Shown: positions 12,301-23,299, counted from the stretch's first letter. The stretch is DNA of 64,000 bases from Serilophus lunatus (GCA_013399895.1 VXBA01005910.1:270108-334107), one strand, 5' to 3'. A program made the numbers and translations. Notes: generated from the letters alone by a model not told the origin.

Positions 12301-15300
12301 AAAAGCACTTGAAGTGTTTCTGTCCACTTTATTCTATTAATAGCTGTATCTCTTACCCTCTCAGCAAGGGCTGTGCCTCTTGTCCTGTGTGTCTGAGGGA
12401 GCACAGAGCCAGCCCTGGGGCTGCATTATCAGGGTTTGACTTGACAAACTGCAGGTCACTTCCTTGGCTTAGATTGGGTGTCTAGAGCCTTGTGCTGCCC
12501 TGTTCTAAATGCCCAAATCATGGCATTGTTACAATAGTAATTCAGTAGGAATTCCACAGAAACACCCTTTATAACAAACACAGATCACAGATCAGTATTT
12601 TGATGGAATAGCACAAATATGATACTCCCTGAAGCCTTTCAGTTGTGGTTCATAGAAACTGATCATGAACCCCAAGGCCCAGTGGCTGCCAGTGCTGGTG
12701 GATCCTCAGTGAGGGTAATGTGAGCAGGGCTGGAGGCACCTGATCCTGTGGCTGCTGCCAGGGAGGCAGCTCCTGTTACAGGGAAACTGCAGGGAGGGTG
12801 TCACTGTTGAGAGGAGTAACAGTAAAGATGGTTTAAATGCAGCCATTGAGCAGAGGGGACCGAGAGTGTGGCATGTGTGTTCCCTGTCCACGAATCTGCT
12901 TGTCTGGGAAGAAGGGAAATGAGCACGGCAAGGATTCCTTGGTTCCGTGTGTTCCGACTCCCGGTGATGGTGTGGGCAGGGGAAGGTGAGCGTGCAGCTC
13001 CTGGCCTGGGGGACAGGCAGGGCTGTGCCAGCAGCCCCTGGGGAAGGTGTTCGTGTGCTGCCCTGCCCCTCCCTGTGCCAGGGTCGTGTCCCGCTGGCCG
13101 CCAGTGCCCCCTGCAGCCGTGTCCCCAGGGCACAGAGGGCTCCCGCAGGGAAAGGCCGCTCAGGCTGCCTCAGCGACAGAACTGGTTCTTCTCCCTGTCT
13201 TTGTGCAGGTTCCTATGAAGTCTGAGACGTGGAATTACTTACCCAAGGTTTTGGTCGTGTAACTAACGTGGGTCCCTCCCTCTCCACAGCGACCGTCTGG
13301 TTCCAGAGCTGGACACGGTTGTCCCGAGTGAATCGACCAAAGCCTATGACATGCTGGATATCATACACTCCGTAAGTCTGGCACTGCTCACATACTGTAT
13401 TCTGGGTCTAAAGAATTTACAGAAACCAGCAGAGTGGCACTGAAGAATGATAGTAGCATTTATTTATTTATTTTAGTCTTCACAAGTGGCTGTTTTTACC
13501 TGTTTAGTACCCATGAGTGAAGAGACAACAAAAACTGCAGGGGAAACAAAGGTTTCAGCAGATGACAGGAATCCCAAGCTTTGTCTTCAGGGTATAACTT
13601 ATGCTGCACACACAACTCTGCAGATGAAAGAGGCTGTAATTCAGTTTTCTCTCTGGGGTTGAAACTCCCTTCTCCTTTGAGTTCTGTCTCTTGCCCCCTC
13701 CCTGCACCTTGTTATTTCTGTCTTGATTTTTGTCACTTTTTGTCAAATAAACTACCCAGAGTGCACGTGAATGTTTCCCCTCCTCTGTTTATGCTAGTTA
13801 TGTACACACACAATACAGGAATGTATATATATTTTAAATTACAAGTCAAGCACTTGGCAACTCCAGAGTGTTTCATTAAGTGAGGCAGATCTGGGAGGAG
13901 GGCAGGGAACAGAACATCTTAAAATCTCTTTAAAAATCTGAGAGCCAATGTGTGAATAATGGAGGTTTTATTAATGCAGCACAGACAGTGCTGGTAATTC
14001 TCTTGCCTGACTTCGAGTTACTTCACTGCTCCAGATTAAACAGTTTAACATTGTAAAGGCTTGGGCAGAGAACAGGGTTGTAAATAAGTTTGATCACCTG
14101 AAGCTGTTAGAGCCCCTTTAGAGGACCCTGGGAGTCTGAATTGTGAATATTCAGATTCCCAGCTGCTGGTTCTCCCACTGGGATGTTGAGCAGCAGATGC
14201 CCCCGGGGTTCTGAGGGGGCTGCTGCAGCCAGGAATGACTCCATTTTCAAGTGGGAGCAGCTCAGCTGTGTTTGTAGGATGTTAAAAATGTGTCCCTTCT
14301 GCTGCTCCCTTTGACTGACTCTCCCCACATGCACATTCAGTCAACACCTTCAGTTTGTAACTGGCTGCATTTATGCTCATTTTTGGTGGAGAAACCAAAC
14401 TCGGGGTGTTTTTAGTCTCTGGATTCTTCCATTTCAGCACCAGCACTGCATGTACTGAAAGTTAAGAGGTGGCACTTAAAAAAAGTCCTTAAGTGAATTA
14501 GGAAAAAAACCCCAAACCTTCCCACATATTTTGAGAAGTATGAAGGAAAGAAATAAAACGACTTTAATAATCCTTACCTTTTTCACAGCTTTTCTGAGGC
14601 TGAGCAAACGAAGTGACTGGCAGAGTGCAGTCTGTGTGGGCACAGCTGTCGTGAGCAGTTGGAAACAGGGAATCCTGACAGGAGCCTGGGCAGCCATGTG
14701 TAGGTGTCGCTACTGCTCCATGGATAATTATGATCATGTGGATTTGGATGTGCTTTGTGCACTGAGGGTGTCCCCTTGCAGAGCACACACTCAACTTCAG
14801 CCCCAGGGAGAAGTGCAGCCACCACAGGTGTGCAGAGAAACAGAGATGACATTTAAAAATGGCATGGGGACTCTCCGAGCTCCAGCAAGTACTGGTTTAT
14901 CCCTGGAAACTGTTCTTTGTCTGCCGCTAATTAAGATGTGAGAAAGTAATTCTTAACATCTGAAGTTTGTTAGAAGCCAGGGAAAGGGCTCACTACAGTC
15001 AGAAATGTGGAACACTTAACTGACAGTTTAGGTAGTTAAGTGCAGGACTAGTTAATTCCTGGAACAAAGGCTGCAAAGACTAAAAGGTTTCCCTCCCTCT
15101 CTTTCTTCCAAAATTCTGCAAGTTCTGAAAAGTTTTAAGTTCCAGTACTAAGGTGAGTTTGTTTGCCTGTGTTTCTCTCCACCTGTCTGTGCTCACAAGG
15201 GCTCTGCCTGATTCTCTCCTTGCAGATTGTGGATGAAAGGGAATTCTTTGAGATCATGCCATCCTATGCCAGAAACATCGTGGTTGGATTTGCCAGGATG

Positions 15301-18300
15301 AATGGACGGACTGTTGGGATAGTGGGCAACCAGCCCAAAGTGGCATCAGGTTAGTCCAGTGTGAGATTGTTCCCGTGTCTGTGCCTCTGTGGGGTCTCCC
15401 TTTGCTGTGGGAGGTGATCTTGCTCTGAGGGGAGCTTTGCTTTGCGTGCCCCTCCACTCACCCTCACTGTTTCCCCATCACTGAATCTCACTGGGATGCA
15501 CCTGTGAGCTGTGAAAGGAGCTGAAATCCAGTTCATTTCCTCAGTGGCCCAGCAAGGTGATCTCACAGAGAGTGTGGTGGAAGAGCTCCCCTGCAATTAA
15601 CTGGAATAGTCACAACATGGGAACTGCACATTGTTTCCACTGCAGTAAAATCCCTAAAACTCCTCTGTAGGGTCAGGTGACTCTGTTATCTCACTGGAGC
15701 CACAACAGTGCAAAGCCTCCAGACATCCAAGTGTGGGGCTGTTGCCTCACGTGGTTTAGATATGAAGGTACAATGTGCAGCTCTAGCTAAAAGCAACCTT
15801 TTAAAATCCCTTGTCCAGGGATTTTGCTTTCTCTCTTTAATCTGGTAAATTGACCTTCTCTAATCAGAACTTTCTGGTTTGCTCCTTGTTTTTAATTCCG
15901 TGCTTTTTTGTTTGGGAAAATCACATGGCCCACTGTGATGCTTCATTCTTTTGTCACCTTTACGTAATGTGACTCTCAGGATATCAGAAACGTTTTAACA
16001 GTAATTTAATCTTCACTTGATATTCTCAATTTTAACAACTGCTTTTAATGTTTCACATAGGTGCTTTTGTAGAAAATGTATTTTGGTTTCATATAATTGT
16101 GTGTATTACAATTCTAAATGGCAGTGAAACAGAACAGAAACACTTTGCAGTGTGTTTACCGAAAATTCTGCTTTCTCAAAATATTATTGGACTTCTGGGT
16201 TTTTAATGGAGAACCAATAAAGAGAAAATTACAGAAAAATATTTTAAATTATGAGAATGTAATTAAATTGCTACATTTTGGGATAGAAAGTCTTTGTGCA
16301 GTGGAGTCAGAAAAAATAAATAAGCCTTTGAAAGAAGCTTGTTCTGTAATCTTAGTTCTAAACCAGGAAAACTTCTTGGCATATTATTTCCACATTATCT
16401 CCAGATAAGCTTTTCCTTTCTTTTAAGACAACACAGCTGAACTAGTGTGATTTTTTTGAGTTGCCTTGAATTACTGCAGATCGTTGGAGTTGTTAACACG
16501 TTTCTCTGTGTTCTTAACTTCAGGGTGCTTGGACATAAATTCCTCGGTGAAAGGAGCCCGCTTTGTTCGGTTCTGTGATGCCTTCAACATCCCCCTGATC
16601 ACCTTTGTGGATGTCCCCGGATTCCTGCCAGGTATGCCCTGCCCTTGCAGGGTGGTGGGGCTGCTGAAAACACATTGTAAGAACTCTGTGAGAAAACCTC
16701 TACTGTAATAGACTTATATAAGCCAGGCTTTAAAATTCCAGTTTTGGGGATGGAAACTCTATATTCCAAGTACAGTAGTAATCACAAAAGAATAGAGAAA
16801 TGTGCAAAAAATCGCAGGAAAGTGAAATAATGCCTGACTGTCCTGCTCCTGTCACTGTGTGGTGGGACCACAGCACTATGCTGGGGTTCCCTGAGGAGAG
16901 GGACAGGTCATGCTGAAATCTCTGCAAGTTACAGATGCCTTTATTACAATGAGACTCCACGTTCCCTTAACTGCTCAGCTGTGTCTGTGGGTGCTGTTTG
17001 GTTTCCATCCTGTTCTGTAGGCTGGGGTGACCCAGGGCAGAGAGCAGTGGCAGCTGTGGCACCATTCCAACCAGATCTGCTCAGCACTGGGGTTACTCAG
17101 CCAACACTGGCACATGTTGCTCTCCAGGCTGTGCTGCAGCATGAGAAGCTGCCTCACCTGCTGCCCAAAGGTGTGACATGGTGAGCCTGCGGGGAAAAGT
17201 ATGTTCTTGGCTGTGCTATACACAGTCCCCACCTGTCTCCGAAAGGTTCTCTCATGCTCCAAGGCGCTGCTCAGGTAAAAATTCCTGTGCTTTAGAGGCT
17301 TCAGGTACATCAGGAAGGAAAGGGCTGCTTTCAGTACAGGTAAAGTTAAAATGTTGAAATGACCTGTTAGAAAACAGGTTGTGAGAGGAATATAAATGTT
17401 ACATGATTAACACTGTTAACACTTGTACAAACCAGGATTTACCTCCAGGCCTCCACAGCTGTCAAAGCATCCAAATGTCACTGTTCAGACTCTGCAGTTT
17501 GCAGGTTTAACCACGGGGCAATACCAAAGGTATCACAGAACCTCCCTCTCCCCTCTGGCCCTGTCCTCTCTCCCCACTGACATGGGCCAGGCAGGGCCTT
17601 GGTTCTCTTCAGGTGACCCCACAGCAATGGCTCAGAATCCAAGAACAAGTTATTTCCAAGTAGTGACTTAACATTGCATAATAGAATGTTGGCTTGAAAA
17701 TAGATAAATGGAATAAAATAGAGAAAGTCAAACAGAGGAGACCTGAGGCTTCATTGTGATCCTCAATGTGAATTATAAACTGAGGCTGGGACAGCTCGCA
17801 GGGGTGAGTGCTGCCCAGCTCCAGGGTCCAGGCTGTGTCCCAGCTGTGCTCAGGCTGCTGCTGGGGGGATGGAGACCTGGCTCTTCGGATTCCTGCTGCA
17901 GGGAAGGGGCTGCAGCCCTGGCAGGTCCCACTGGCTGCAGGGAAAGGCAAGAACCAAGAGTAGAGTATAGGCAGAAATTACCAGACACTGAAATGACACC
18001 TGAGGGAAGCATTAAAGTCAAGCCACCAGGCACACTACCAAGTAAGTTACTGAATCTCACAAAAGAATTTTTACTTAAAATCTTACATCTAGAAACCCAC
18101 ATCCATTAAAAAGATCCCAGTTTTTTTTCATTTGCTGAAAGCAAGTCAGTAGGTGGATTAAACTGCTGAATTGTAGAGTTATACCTTGTGGTCTGAAATT
18201 CAGAAATCCTAGAAGTAAGTTCCATGGGATTGCTGATTCCAAGTCCAACCCAGGAATGACTTACATTCCTATTTGCTTCCTGTGACTGTTCTTCAGAAGC

Positions 18301-20933
18301 ACCTGCTGTGAGAATCCTACAGAGGAATTTACCCACTGTCCTTTAGGGACCATCACCTTGGGCTGGCCTGAAGGATGACCAGAAGTGAATGTAGGTAGGG
18401 TTCCTCACTGCTAAGTCACATTTAGATGTGAAAGTGCTGTCAGTGTATTTTGTTCATAGGAAAGCACCATCGGGTGACCTTGCTTGCACACAGACGGGTG
18501 CTGCTCTTGGTCAGGGATTTTGGAGTTGCTCAGTTGCTCAGGGAACACTGCCTGGCATTGCCTTCTCCAGGATGTTAACAGGGCTGTGCTGGTGGGCAGG
18601 TTTGCTGCTGGTATGGATGATGGGGTTTTGTGAATTCCCTGGAGTGAAAGAAGTGTTTGTCCTGTGTAGGCACAGCTCAGGAGTACGGTGGGATCATCCG
18701 GCACGGTGCCAAACTACTCTTTGCCTTTGCTGAAGCAACTGTGCCTAAAATCACTGTCATCACCAGAAAGGTAAGCTGGGACAATCCCATGGAGTTCTTC
18801 CAGAGTTCTGTTGAGTTCTGTTTCCACTGGTGGCAGTTTCAGTTACACAAAGCTTCCTCCATCTGTCTCACTTGTGCTTTCTGACAGTGTCACATCTCTA
18901 TTTGTCCCCTCTGGGGCAGGTTACAAGAGGCCAATTCCTCTATCCCAGACCATTACATCAGTTCCTTCCTCTGGTCTCTGCACCCCTCTGAAGCCTCCTC
19001 TTCCTGCTCTTTGCTTTCTCCTCAGAATGTCTTCACCTGTCCTGTGTTCCCCAGCCTGTTCCACTGTTTGCACACAACAAATCTGCTTTCTCTCTTCCTG
19101 CCTCTTCAGCTCCCTCTGCAAACCCAGCACTGACTGCATCTGTCTTCTGCTGTGTCTGCAGCTTTAAGGCTCGTGTGGTTTCTCTTCTTCCACGGACTCT
19201 ACCTCACTCTACCTCATTTCTTCTCTCTCTCTCCGTAAGGTACCTGACACCTTGCTCCATAAGCTCTGCGTCCTTTCAGGGTTACCCTTTTCCTTGCTGG
19301 TCTGCCCCTCCTCATTTTTCTGAGAGGCTTTTGGCTTATCATGGCAAAAAGAAAAAAGAACTTTCTTTTTTCCATTCGTTTGCGTTCTGTGATTCTTCTG
19401 AGTGTCTCCGTCCCGTGCTTGTCAATCCTGCAGCCTTGCTGCAGTGTTCAGAACTGCCCTGCAAGGGACTGCACTGCAGGTTGCTCTGCAGTCCTACAGT
19501 GTCTGTTCATCACTGTTGTCTGGAGCACTTCCAGTTCCAGAGTGGAGCACTGCAGAGCCTGAGTGCTGCATTCCCTAGCCAGAGAATTCCAGAAGCACGC
19601 TGACTGCTGGGTTTGTGTGCATGTTCGAGGCCTGCAGGTCCAGATCCACATAATCCCTCCCTGCCTGCCATTGACAGTGGTCTTGGTTTCCAGCAGCTCT
19701 CCAGGGGTTCTGGTTGAAGGCTGTCCAGTCCCAGGAGGCTGCTGCAGCAAATGGAGGTGCTGGTGCTCTCCTTGAGGTTCATCTCAGCCCCAGTCGCTCA
19801 TCTTTGGCCTGGTAAAAGCTGCAGGAGGAATGGAGGCTGTTCCTGCTGCAGGGTCATGTCTCAGCAGTGACTCCCTTGGCTTTGTTCCAGGCCTACGGGG
19901 GTGCTTACGACGTGATGAGCTCCAAGCACTTGAGAGGAGACGCGAATTATGCCTGGCCCACGGCTGAGGTGGCTGTGATGGGAGCCAAGGTGAGGCCAGG
20001 CCCTCCCACCAGGGCAGCAGCACCATGAGGTGTCCTGGGCAGAGGGCACAGGGGGACTCTCCAGAGCAACTCAGTGCAGGGAGCCTGGGGTGGAAGGGCT
20101 CCTGATCTGAGGCCTTGTGTTCCCAGGGCGCTGTCCAGATCATCTTCAGAGGAAAAGAGGAAAACGCGGAGCAGGAGTACGTGGATAAGTTTGCAAACCC
20201 CTTTCCTGCTGCCATGAGAGGTATGGGTATCTCCCACTCTGTGTCCCCTGTTTGCTTTGCCATTGCATAGACAGACATTTGTAGCTAATTAGTAAACCTT
20301 TTGCTAATCAACAAGTTATTTTGGCAAGGTATTTGTACCTGAGGCAGAAAGGTGATGCTTAACCACAGCTTGTGCACGTGAAGGCAAACATGTAGAGACA
20401 ACTTCAGCTGGGAAGAGCCTGGTGGAAGGTGGGGACTGCTCTGAAAAGTGCATTTTCAATTTTGTAGATGGTGGAAAGCATCTCAAAACTTCCTTTTAGC
20501 ACAGGTGCTTTGCCAGTGGTTTGACAGCCCTAGTTGCAGAGCAGTGGCTTGAAGAAAGGGTAGGGTCCAGTTCAGTGACGTTCTCCAGGACTCTCCAGCT
20601 TTGCAGCAGTAACTGTGCTCTAGAAGGCAATTTAAATTTAAATTTTAAAAAATTACTGGCAAAGGAATATTTCCTTTTCAGGCTGTTTTAAATTAAGTTG
20701 TTACTTGTGAACTTATTCCCAATATAGTTTTGATTTTGCTGATTGGTGTTACAGCCTAGAGGCACACCCTTCCTGGTTGGTCAGGGTGGTTTCTGGTTCC
20801 ATGTTCTGCAGGGTTTGTTGATGACATCATCCAGCCTTCGACCACCCGCACCCGCATCTGCCACGACTTGGAGGTGCTGGCCAGCAAATCCCAGGCCAGT
20901 CCCTGGAAGAAACATGCCAACATCCCACTGTGA
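2..20933 (+). CDS. PCCB: PCCB coding span (15 exons, 5' partial): propionyl-CoA carboxylase beta subunit
   Basis: This gene encodes the biotin-dependent carboxyltransferase subunit that, with PCCA, carboxylates propionyl-CoA to (S)-methylmalonyl-CoA in the mitochondrial matrix (alpha6-beta6 enzyme). It acts in catabolism of Val, Ile, Met, Thr and odd-chain fatty acids. The joined exons 2-112, 1734-1853, 3715-3783, 4929-4985, 7573-7686, 8379-8489, 8806-8914, 9748-9868, 13290-13371, 15226-15349, 16524-16631, 18670-18770, 19891-19989, 20127-20220 and 20812-20933 give 513 residues without a stop. Two crotonase-fold halves are visible: an N-terminal one with SGGARIQEG and GPCAGGAVYSPALTDF, and a C-terminal one with DVPGFLPG and AYGGAYDVMSS. 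With human numbering applied, positions of known propionic acidaemia variants (Arg165, Glu168, Arg410, Thr428, Tyr435) are intact. About 24 N-terminal residues lie left of the window. Relative to human, two residues are missing in exon 14. Introns not listed separately show nothing recognisable. Confidence 0.97.
113..1733 (+). other. PCCB intron 1
   Basis: GTGAGC to TTCCAG. It starts inside the CpG island and then becomes ordinary intronic sequence. No repeat family, RNA gene or second exon was recognised. Confidence 0.85.
1734..1853 (+). CDS. PCCB: PCCB exon 2
   Basis: Forty codons from GKLTARERILLLL to FGMDSSKNK, equivalent to human residues 62-101. The acceptor TTCCAG precedes it and donor GTAGTT follows. 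This is the start of the N-terminal carboxyltransferase half. Confidence 0.96.
1854..3714 (+). other. PCCB intron 2
   Basis: GTAGTT to ATGCAG. Nothing beyond unremarkable single-copy-looking sequence was seen. Confidence 0.85.
3715..3783 (+). CDS. PCCB: PCCB exon 3
   Basis: Twenty-three codons, YPGDSVVTGRGRINGRL onward to AYVFSQ. Acceptor is ATGCAG and donor GTACGG. Phase 0 on both sides, so skipping it would keep frame. It corresponds to human residues 102-124. Confidence 0.96.
3784..4928 (+). other. PCCB intron 3
   Basis: GTACGG to CTCCAG. No recognised feature inside. Confidence 0.85.
4929..4985 (+). CDS. PCCB: PCCB exon 4
   Basis: Nineteen codons, DFTVFGGSLSGVHAQKICK, with acceptor CTCCAG and donor GTAATA. 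Human residues 125-143; the only difference I see is Val for Ala in SGVHAQ. Symmetrical phase 0. Confidence 0.96.
6785..6990 (+). repeat. Decayed CR1-like LINE fragment (plus orientation)
   Basis: The stretch resembles the 3' coding part of amniote CR1 elements. It has GAAGTATTGTGTTTCTTGAG where the family has an 'actgtgtccagttctgg'-type segment, then AATGATCAGAGGCCTAGAAA, and further on a decayed 'tttagcctgga...gaagactgaggg'-type segment. It is highly diverged, with no open reading frame. The identification is from remembered family consensus, not alignment. Confidence 0.45.
7524..7572 (+). repeat. tRNA-like (A-box) stretch directly upstream of PCCB exon 5
   Basis: TAGCTCAGCTGG at 7529-7540 is a perfect match to the common tRNA pol III A-box/D-arm. 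The next bases up to the acceptor and into the exon (CACCAGATCATGG) loosely follow the anticodon-arm region of tRNA-Ile-like sequences. No B-box GGTTCRANNCC follows, since the coding exon starts instead. It could be a truncated tRNA pseudogene, a tRNA-derived SINE head, or chance. Confidence 0.3.
7573..7686 (+). CDS. PCCB: PCCB exon 5
   Basis: Thirty-eight codons from IMDQAAMVGAPV to LAGYADIFL, carrying the SGGARIQEG active-site loop (Arg165 and Glu168 in human numbering). The donor is a good GTGAGT. The acceptor ATCACCAG has a poor pyrimidine tract, because the bases just upstream look like part of a tRNA-like element (see 7524-7572). Confidence 0.96.
8379..8489 (+). CDS. PCCB: PCCB exon 6
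   Basis: Thirty-seven codons from RNVQCSGVVPQISLIM to DFTFMVK. It contains GPCAGGAVYSPALTDF, the second glycine-rich acyl-CoA binding loop of the N-terminal half. Acceptor TTGCAG follows a strong pyrimidine tract; donor is GTGAGG. Confidence 0.96.
8806..8914 (+). CDS. PCCB: PCCB exon 7
   Basis: Encodes DTSYLFITGPDVVKSV through GGAKTHTTVS plus the first base of a glycine codon (phase 1). Acceptor CCCCAG, donor GTGAGA. Human residues 219-255. Confidence 0.96.
9748..9868 (+). CDS. PCCB: PCCB exon 8
   Basis: Begins by completing the split glycine (GVAHRAFENDIDALLNL) and ends in CECHDP plus two bases of a serine codon. Acceptor GTGCAG, donor GTAAGA. It covers the linker between the two carboxyltransferase halves. 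Confidence 0.96.
9869..13289 (+). other. PCCB intron 8 (longest PCCB intron)
   Basis: GTAAGA to CCACAG, about 3.4 kb. It becomes AT-rich around 10.8-11.3 kb and GC-rich again near 12.9-13.2 kb. No exon, RNA gene or repeat family was recognised. Confidence 0.8.
13290..13371 (+). CDS. PCCB: PCCB exon 9
   Basis: Completes the split serine and encodes DRLVPELDTVVPSESTKAYD through DIIHS. Acceptor CCACAG, donor GTAAGT. It begins the C-terminal half and ends in phase 0. Confidence 0.96.
13372..15225 (+). other. PCCB intron 9
   Basis: GTAAGT to TTGCAG. Contains nothing recognised; open frames inside (e.g. around 14531-14941) lack any family resemblance. Confidence 0.8.
15226..15349 (+). CDS. PCCB: PCCB exon 10
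   Basis: Encodes IVDEREFFEIMPSYARN through GIVGNQPKVAS plus one base of a glycine codon. Acceptor TTGCAG; the donor is GTTAGT, a less usual but functional-looking site. Confidence 0.96.
16524..16631 (+). CDS. PCCB: PCCB exon 11
   Basis: Starts with the split glycine and CLDINSSVKGARFVRF, and ends at VDVPGFLP plus one base. It carries the DVPGFLPG loop of the C-terminal crotonase-like half. Acceptor TTCAG, donor GTATGC. Confidence 0.96.
16632..18669 (+). other. PCCB intron 11
   Basis: GTATGC to GTGTAG. It includes a 111-codon open frame on the minus strand at 16975-17310 that I could not assign; otherwise nothing recognised. Confidence 0.8.
18670..18770 (+). CDS. PCCB: PCCB exon 12
   Basis: Encodes GTAQEYGGIIRHGAKLLF through KITVITRK (human 400-433). 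Arg410 and Thr428, both sites of human disease variants, are retained. The acceptor is GTGTAG and the donor GTAAGC. Confidence 0.96.
19891..19989 (+). CDS. PCCB: PCCB exon 13
   Basis: Thirty-three codons, AYGGAYDVMSSKHLRGD through EVAVMGAK, with Tyr435 intact. Acceptor TTCCAG, donor GTGAGG. The following intron is only 137 bp. Confidence 0.96.
20127..20220 (+). CDS. PCCB: PCCB exon 14
   Basis: Encodes GAVQIIFRGKEENAEQEY then VDKFANPFPAAMR plus one base of glycine. Relative to the human protein this helix-loop is two residues shorter and substituted (human has an AAQA-containing stretch here). Acceptor TCCCAG, donor GTATGG. Confidence 0.95.
20812..20933 (+). CDS. PCCB: PCCB exon 15 (terminal coding exon)
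   Basis: Begins with the split glycine and FVDDIIQPSTTRTRICHDLE, ends WKKHANIPL and TGA at 20931-20933. The C-terminal KHANIPL matches the human terminus exactly. Acceptor is CTGCAG. Confidence 0.97.
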
Positions 20934-21055
20934 GGGGGGACATGTGGCACTGTCCTGAACACAAGTACTCTGGGTAATGGAGGTCTGCTTGGCAATGGAA
21001 ATGGTTCTTTTCATTTTGACTTTGCCATCAATAAATCATAGTATATATTTCATTT
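20934..21055 (+). other. PCCB: PCCB 3' UTR
   Basis: Runs from the TGA to about 20 bases past the AATAAA signal at 21030-21035. The 3' end is approximate because the cleavage site cannot be read directly. Confidence 0.7.
21030..21035 (+). promoter_or_regulatory. PCCB polyadenylation signal AATAAA
   Basis: Canonical hexamer about 97 bases after the stop codon, within CATCAATAAATCAT. It is followed by T-rich and TG-containing sequence (CATTTAATTCTGGGGTCTG) suitable as a downstream element. Confidence 0.8.
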
Positions 21056-23274
21056 AATTCTGGGGTCTGACAGTTCACCTCTCCAAACCCTTTAGGTGGT
21101 TAATAATCAACACCCTCTGCTGTGCCTGCTGCAAGTGGGCTGTTATTAATTGCTCAAGGTTAAATGTTCCCTTGGCTCCCTCATTCCACAGGCCCTGGAG
21201 GTGGCTCAGGCAGAGCTGAGTGACCTCACTGCTCAGAAATTGACCCCTTGTGCTACATTCAAGTGTTCCTCCATGTCCACATGTCTACTTTCCTCTCTGA
21301 GTCTGTGATGCAGGAAAATCCTGAGCCTGGATTCCAGGCTGTGCTGATCTCAGCCTAACCTGTTCTGTTCCTCTTGCCAGACTGTCCCGAGGCACAGCAA
21401 GGCCAGGTCTCAGGTGAGTCTCAGAGCTCCAGGCTGAGGGCAGAGGTGGGTGGTACCTGAAACTCCTTCTCCCTCAACAGAGGCTGCAACAGAGCCCTCC
21501 AGAGGTCTTTTTCCCTGTGATTGTTTGCCAGACTTGCACCGACCTGCAGCAGTAGGTGTCACCTCAGCTCAGCAGAAGCTGCATTTTCCCTCCAGCCCCA
21601 AAGGCAGCCAGGCCCAGGCACTGTCCCCTTTTAGCAGCTGCCAGGCACGGGGAGGGGCTGCAGTGACTCAGTGCTGTAAGACACAGCTCTGCCCTACCTG
21701 CACATGGCAGCTGCTGCTCTGCACTCCCCGAGCACAGCAGAAGAGGTAGGATGGCCACTTCTCAGCTAAGTGCAGCAAGTACAGCTGTGGATCTGTGGAG
21801 GGGGAAAAAGACAACAACTAAAAATCGTCTAAAAGCACAGCAGCACAGAAGGATCATTTCAGGTAGGAATTCCAGCTCCCCAGGGGAGGCAGCACATTCA
21901 GGTTCCAGACACAGGGTGTCCTGGCTGCAGCACATTTAAGGAGCTGCATGAACAGACCTGGCTGTACCTCAGCACAAACAGGGGCTCTGGGCATGTGTCT
22001 GTGCCTGCTGTCTCAGGGGACGGAGCCAGCTGCAACTGCAAGGGAAGCTGAATGGAACTGTTGCTGTACTGGGGGTTACTGGAACGGTGTGAGGTCGTAG
22101 TTAACTGTGAGAACTGTCAGTATTACTCAGGGTTTGTGGAGCCCAAGAGGCTTTTTTGGAGGCAAAACAGAGCAGGTGATGGCTTTGCCAGGTTTGGAGG
22201 CAGCAGCAGTGGGAAGTGAAGTGATGCACACACAGCTCCTTCAGCCTGCCTGAGTCAGCGAGAAACCCACTTGATCATTGCCACAAAGAGGAAAGTACAA
22301 CTTTGTCAGTTGTTTCCCAACCTCATTAGTGCTGCAGCCTCCATCCTCTCTCCAGGCCCTTGCCAGCACAAGAGTTTGGCTTTTCTGTCTTGATTTCCAA
22401 GCAGTCAGTTGCTCTACCAGTACGTGTTGGAAACAGGCTGGAAAGCTGCTCTGGCCACAGTACTGAGGATTTTCTTGAATTGCAGTCACCTACAAAAACA
22501 AGAGAGAGAAAACAAAATCCTTTCAACAGCGAGCAGCCCCTTGAACTGAGCAAGGTAACTTACTGTGTTCTTTGGTGCATCATGAGTTGAGCACAACTTA
22601 CAAGCAGGAGATTGAGCACTTGGGCTGTGTCTTGGGAGCAGTTCAGACTTTGAGTCTTATCCTTATTCCTCACCTGTTGCATCTTGTTACTTTTCCTAAC
22701 TCAGGTGGGTTTTTTCCTTAGGTAGTAGGCCAGGTGATAAATCAGAGATGAAACCATTCATAGGTTGGCCAGAAATGGCACCTTGCTCTCTGAGACATGG
22801 GAGTAAGGAGGATGTTCCATTTCAGGAATCTGTAAAACTGTTTAGCTGTTGGACCTTCCAAGCCTTTCCCACTGTGCTGCTTCCCACGTGGTCCAGGTCA
22901 CTTCTGACGAATGGGGCAGGAGAGGCACATTCTTCTCAAAATTCATGACAGTTCAAGGAAGTGTAAGTTTTAACAATGCAGCTCCTCTCCCAGAGGCGTG
23001 GGCCTTCCCAGTAACCTTCACAATAACCCCCCCAGATCAACCAAAAACACACCACGGTGAGGGGGAAGAGCCCCGAGAGGGTTTTCCATCACTCTGAGGC
23101 TGAGGGGGTAAGATGGTGGTACAGAGTCAGGTTGTGAAGCCTGGACTACATGAAAACTACCTGTTAGCATTTCTTTTAATAATTCCTTAAATTCCTGTTA
23201 TTAAATGGGATGACAAGATGTGATGGTCCAAACAAGCCTTTAAAAGAAAGTTATAGTGAAGAGGGTGCTCATCA
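21056..23274. other. Convergent intergenic interval between PCCB and STAG1
   Basis: About 2.2 kb separates the two predicted polyadenylation regions. No exon, RNA gene or recognised repeat was found; the small open frames here look like chance. A longer unseen PCCB or STAG1 3' UTR could extend into it. Confidence 0.65.
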
Positions 23275-23293
23275 TACTCATGATTTTGAATAG

Positions 23294-23299
23294 TTTATT
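23294..23299 (-). promoter_or_regulatory. Candidate distal STAG1 polyadenylation signal AATAAA
   Basis: Reverse-strand AATAAA in the context TTTAATAAACTATTC, followed at lower coordinates by T/G-containing sequence. It is the last such hexamer before the composition becomes GC-richer. Confidence 0.55.

Noticed and set aside
19784..20278. A 164-codon minus-strand open frame across PCCB exons 13-14
   Set aside because: It is the antisense shadow of well-supported PCCB exons and their GC-rich surroundings, and has no family resemblance.
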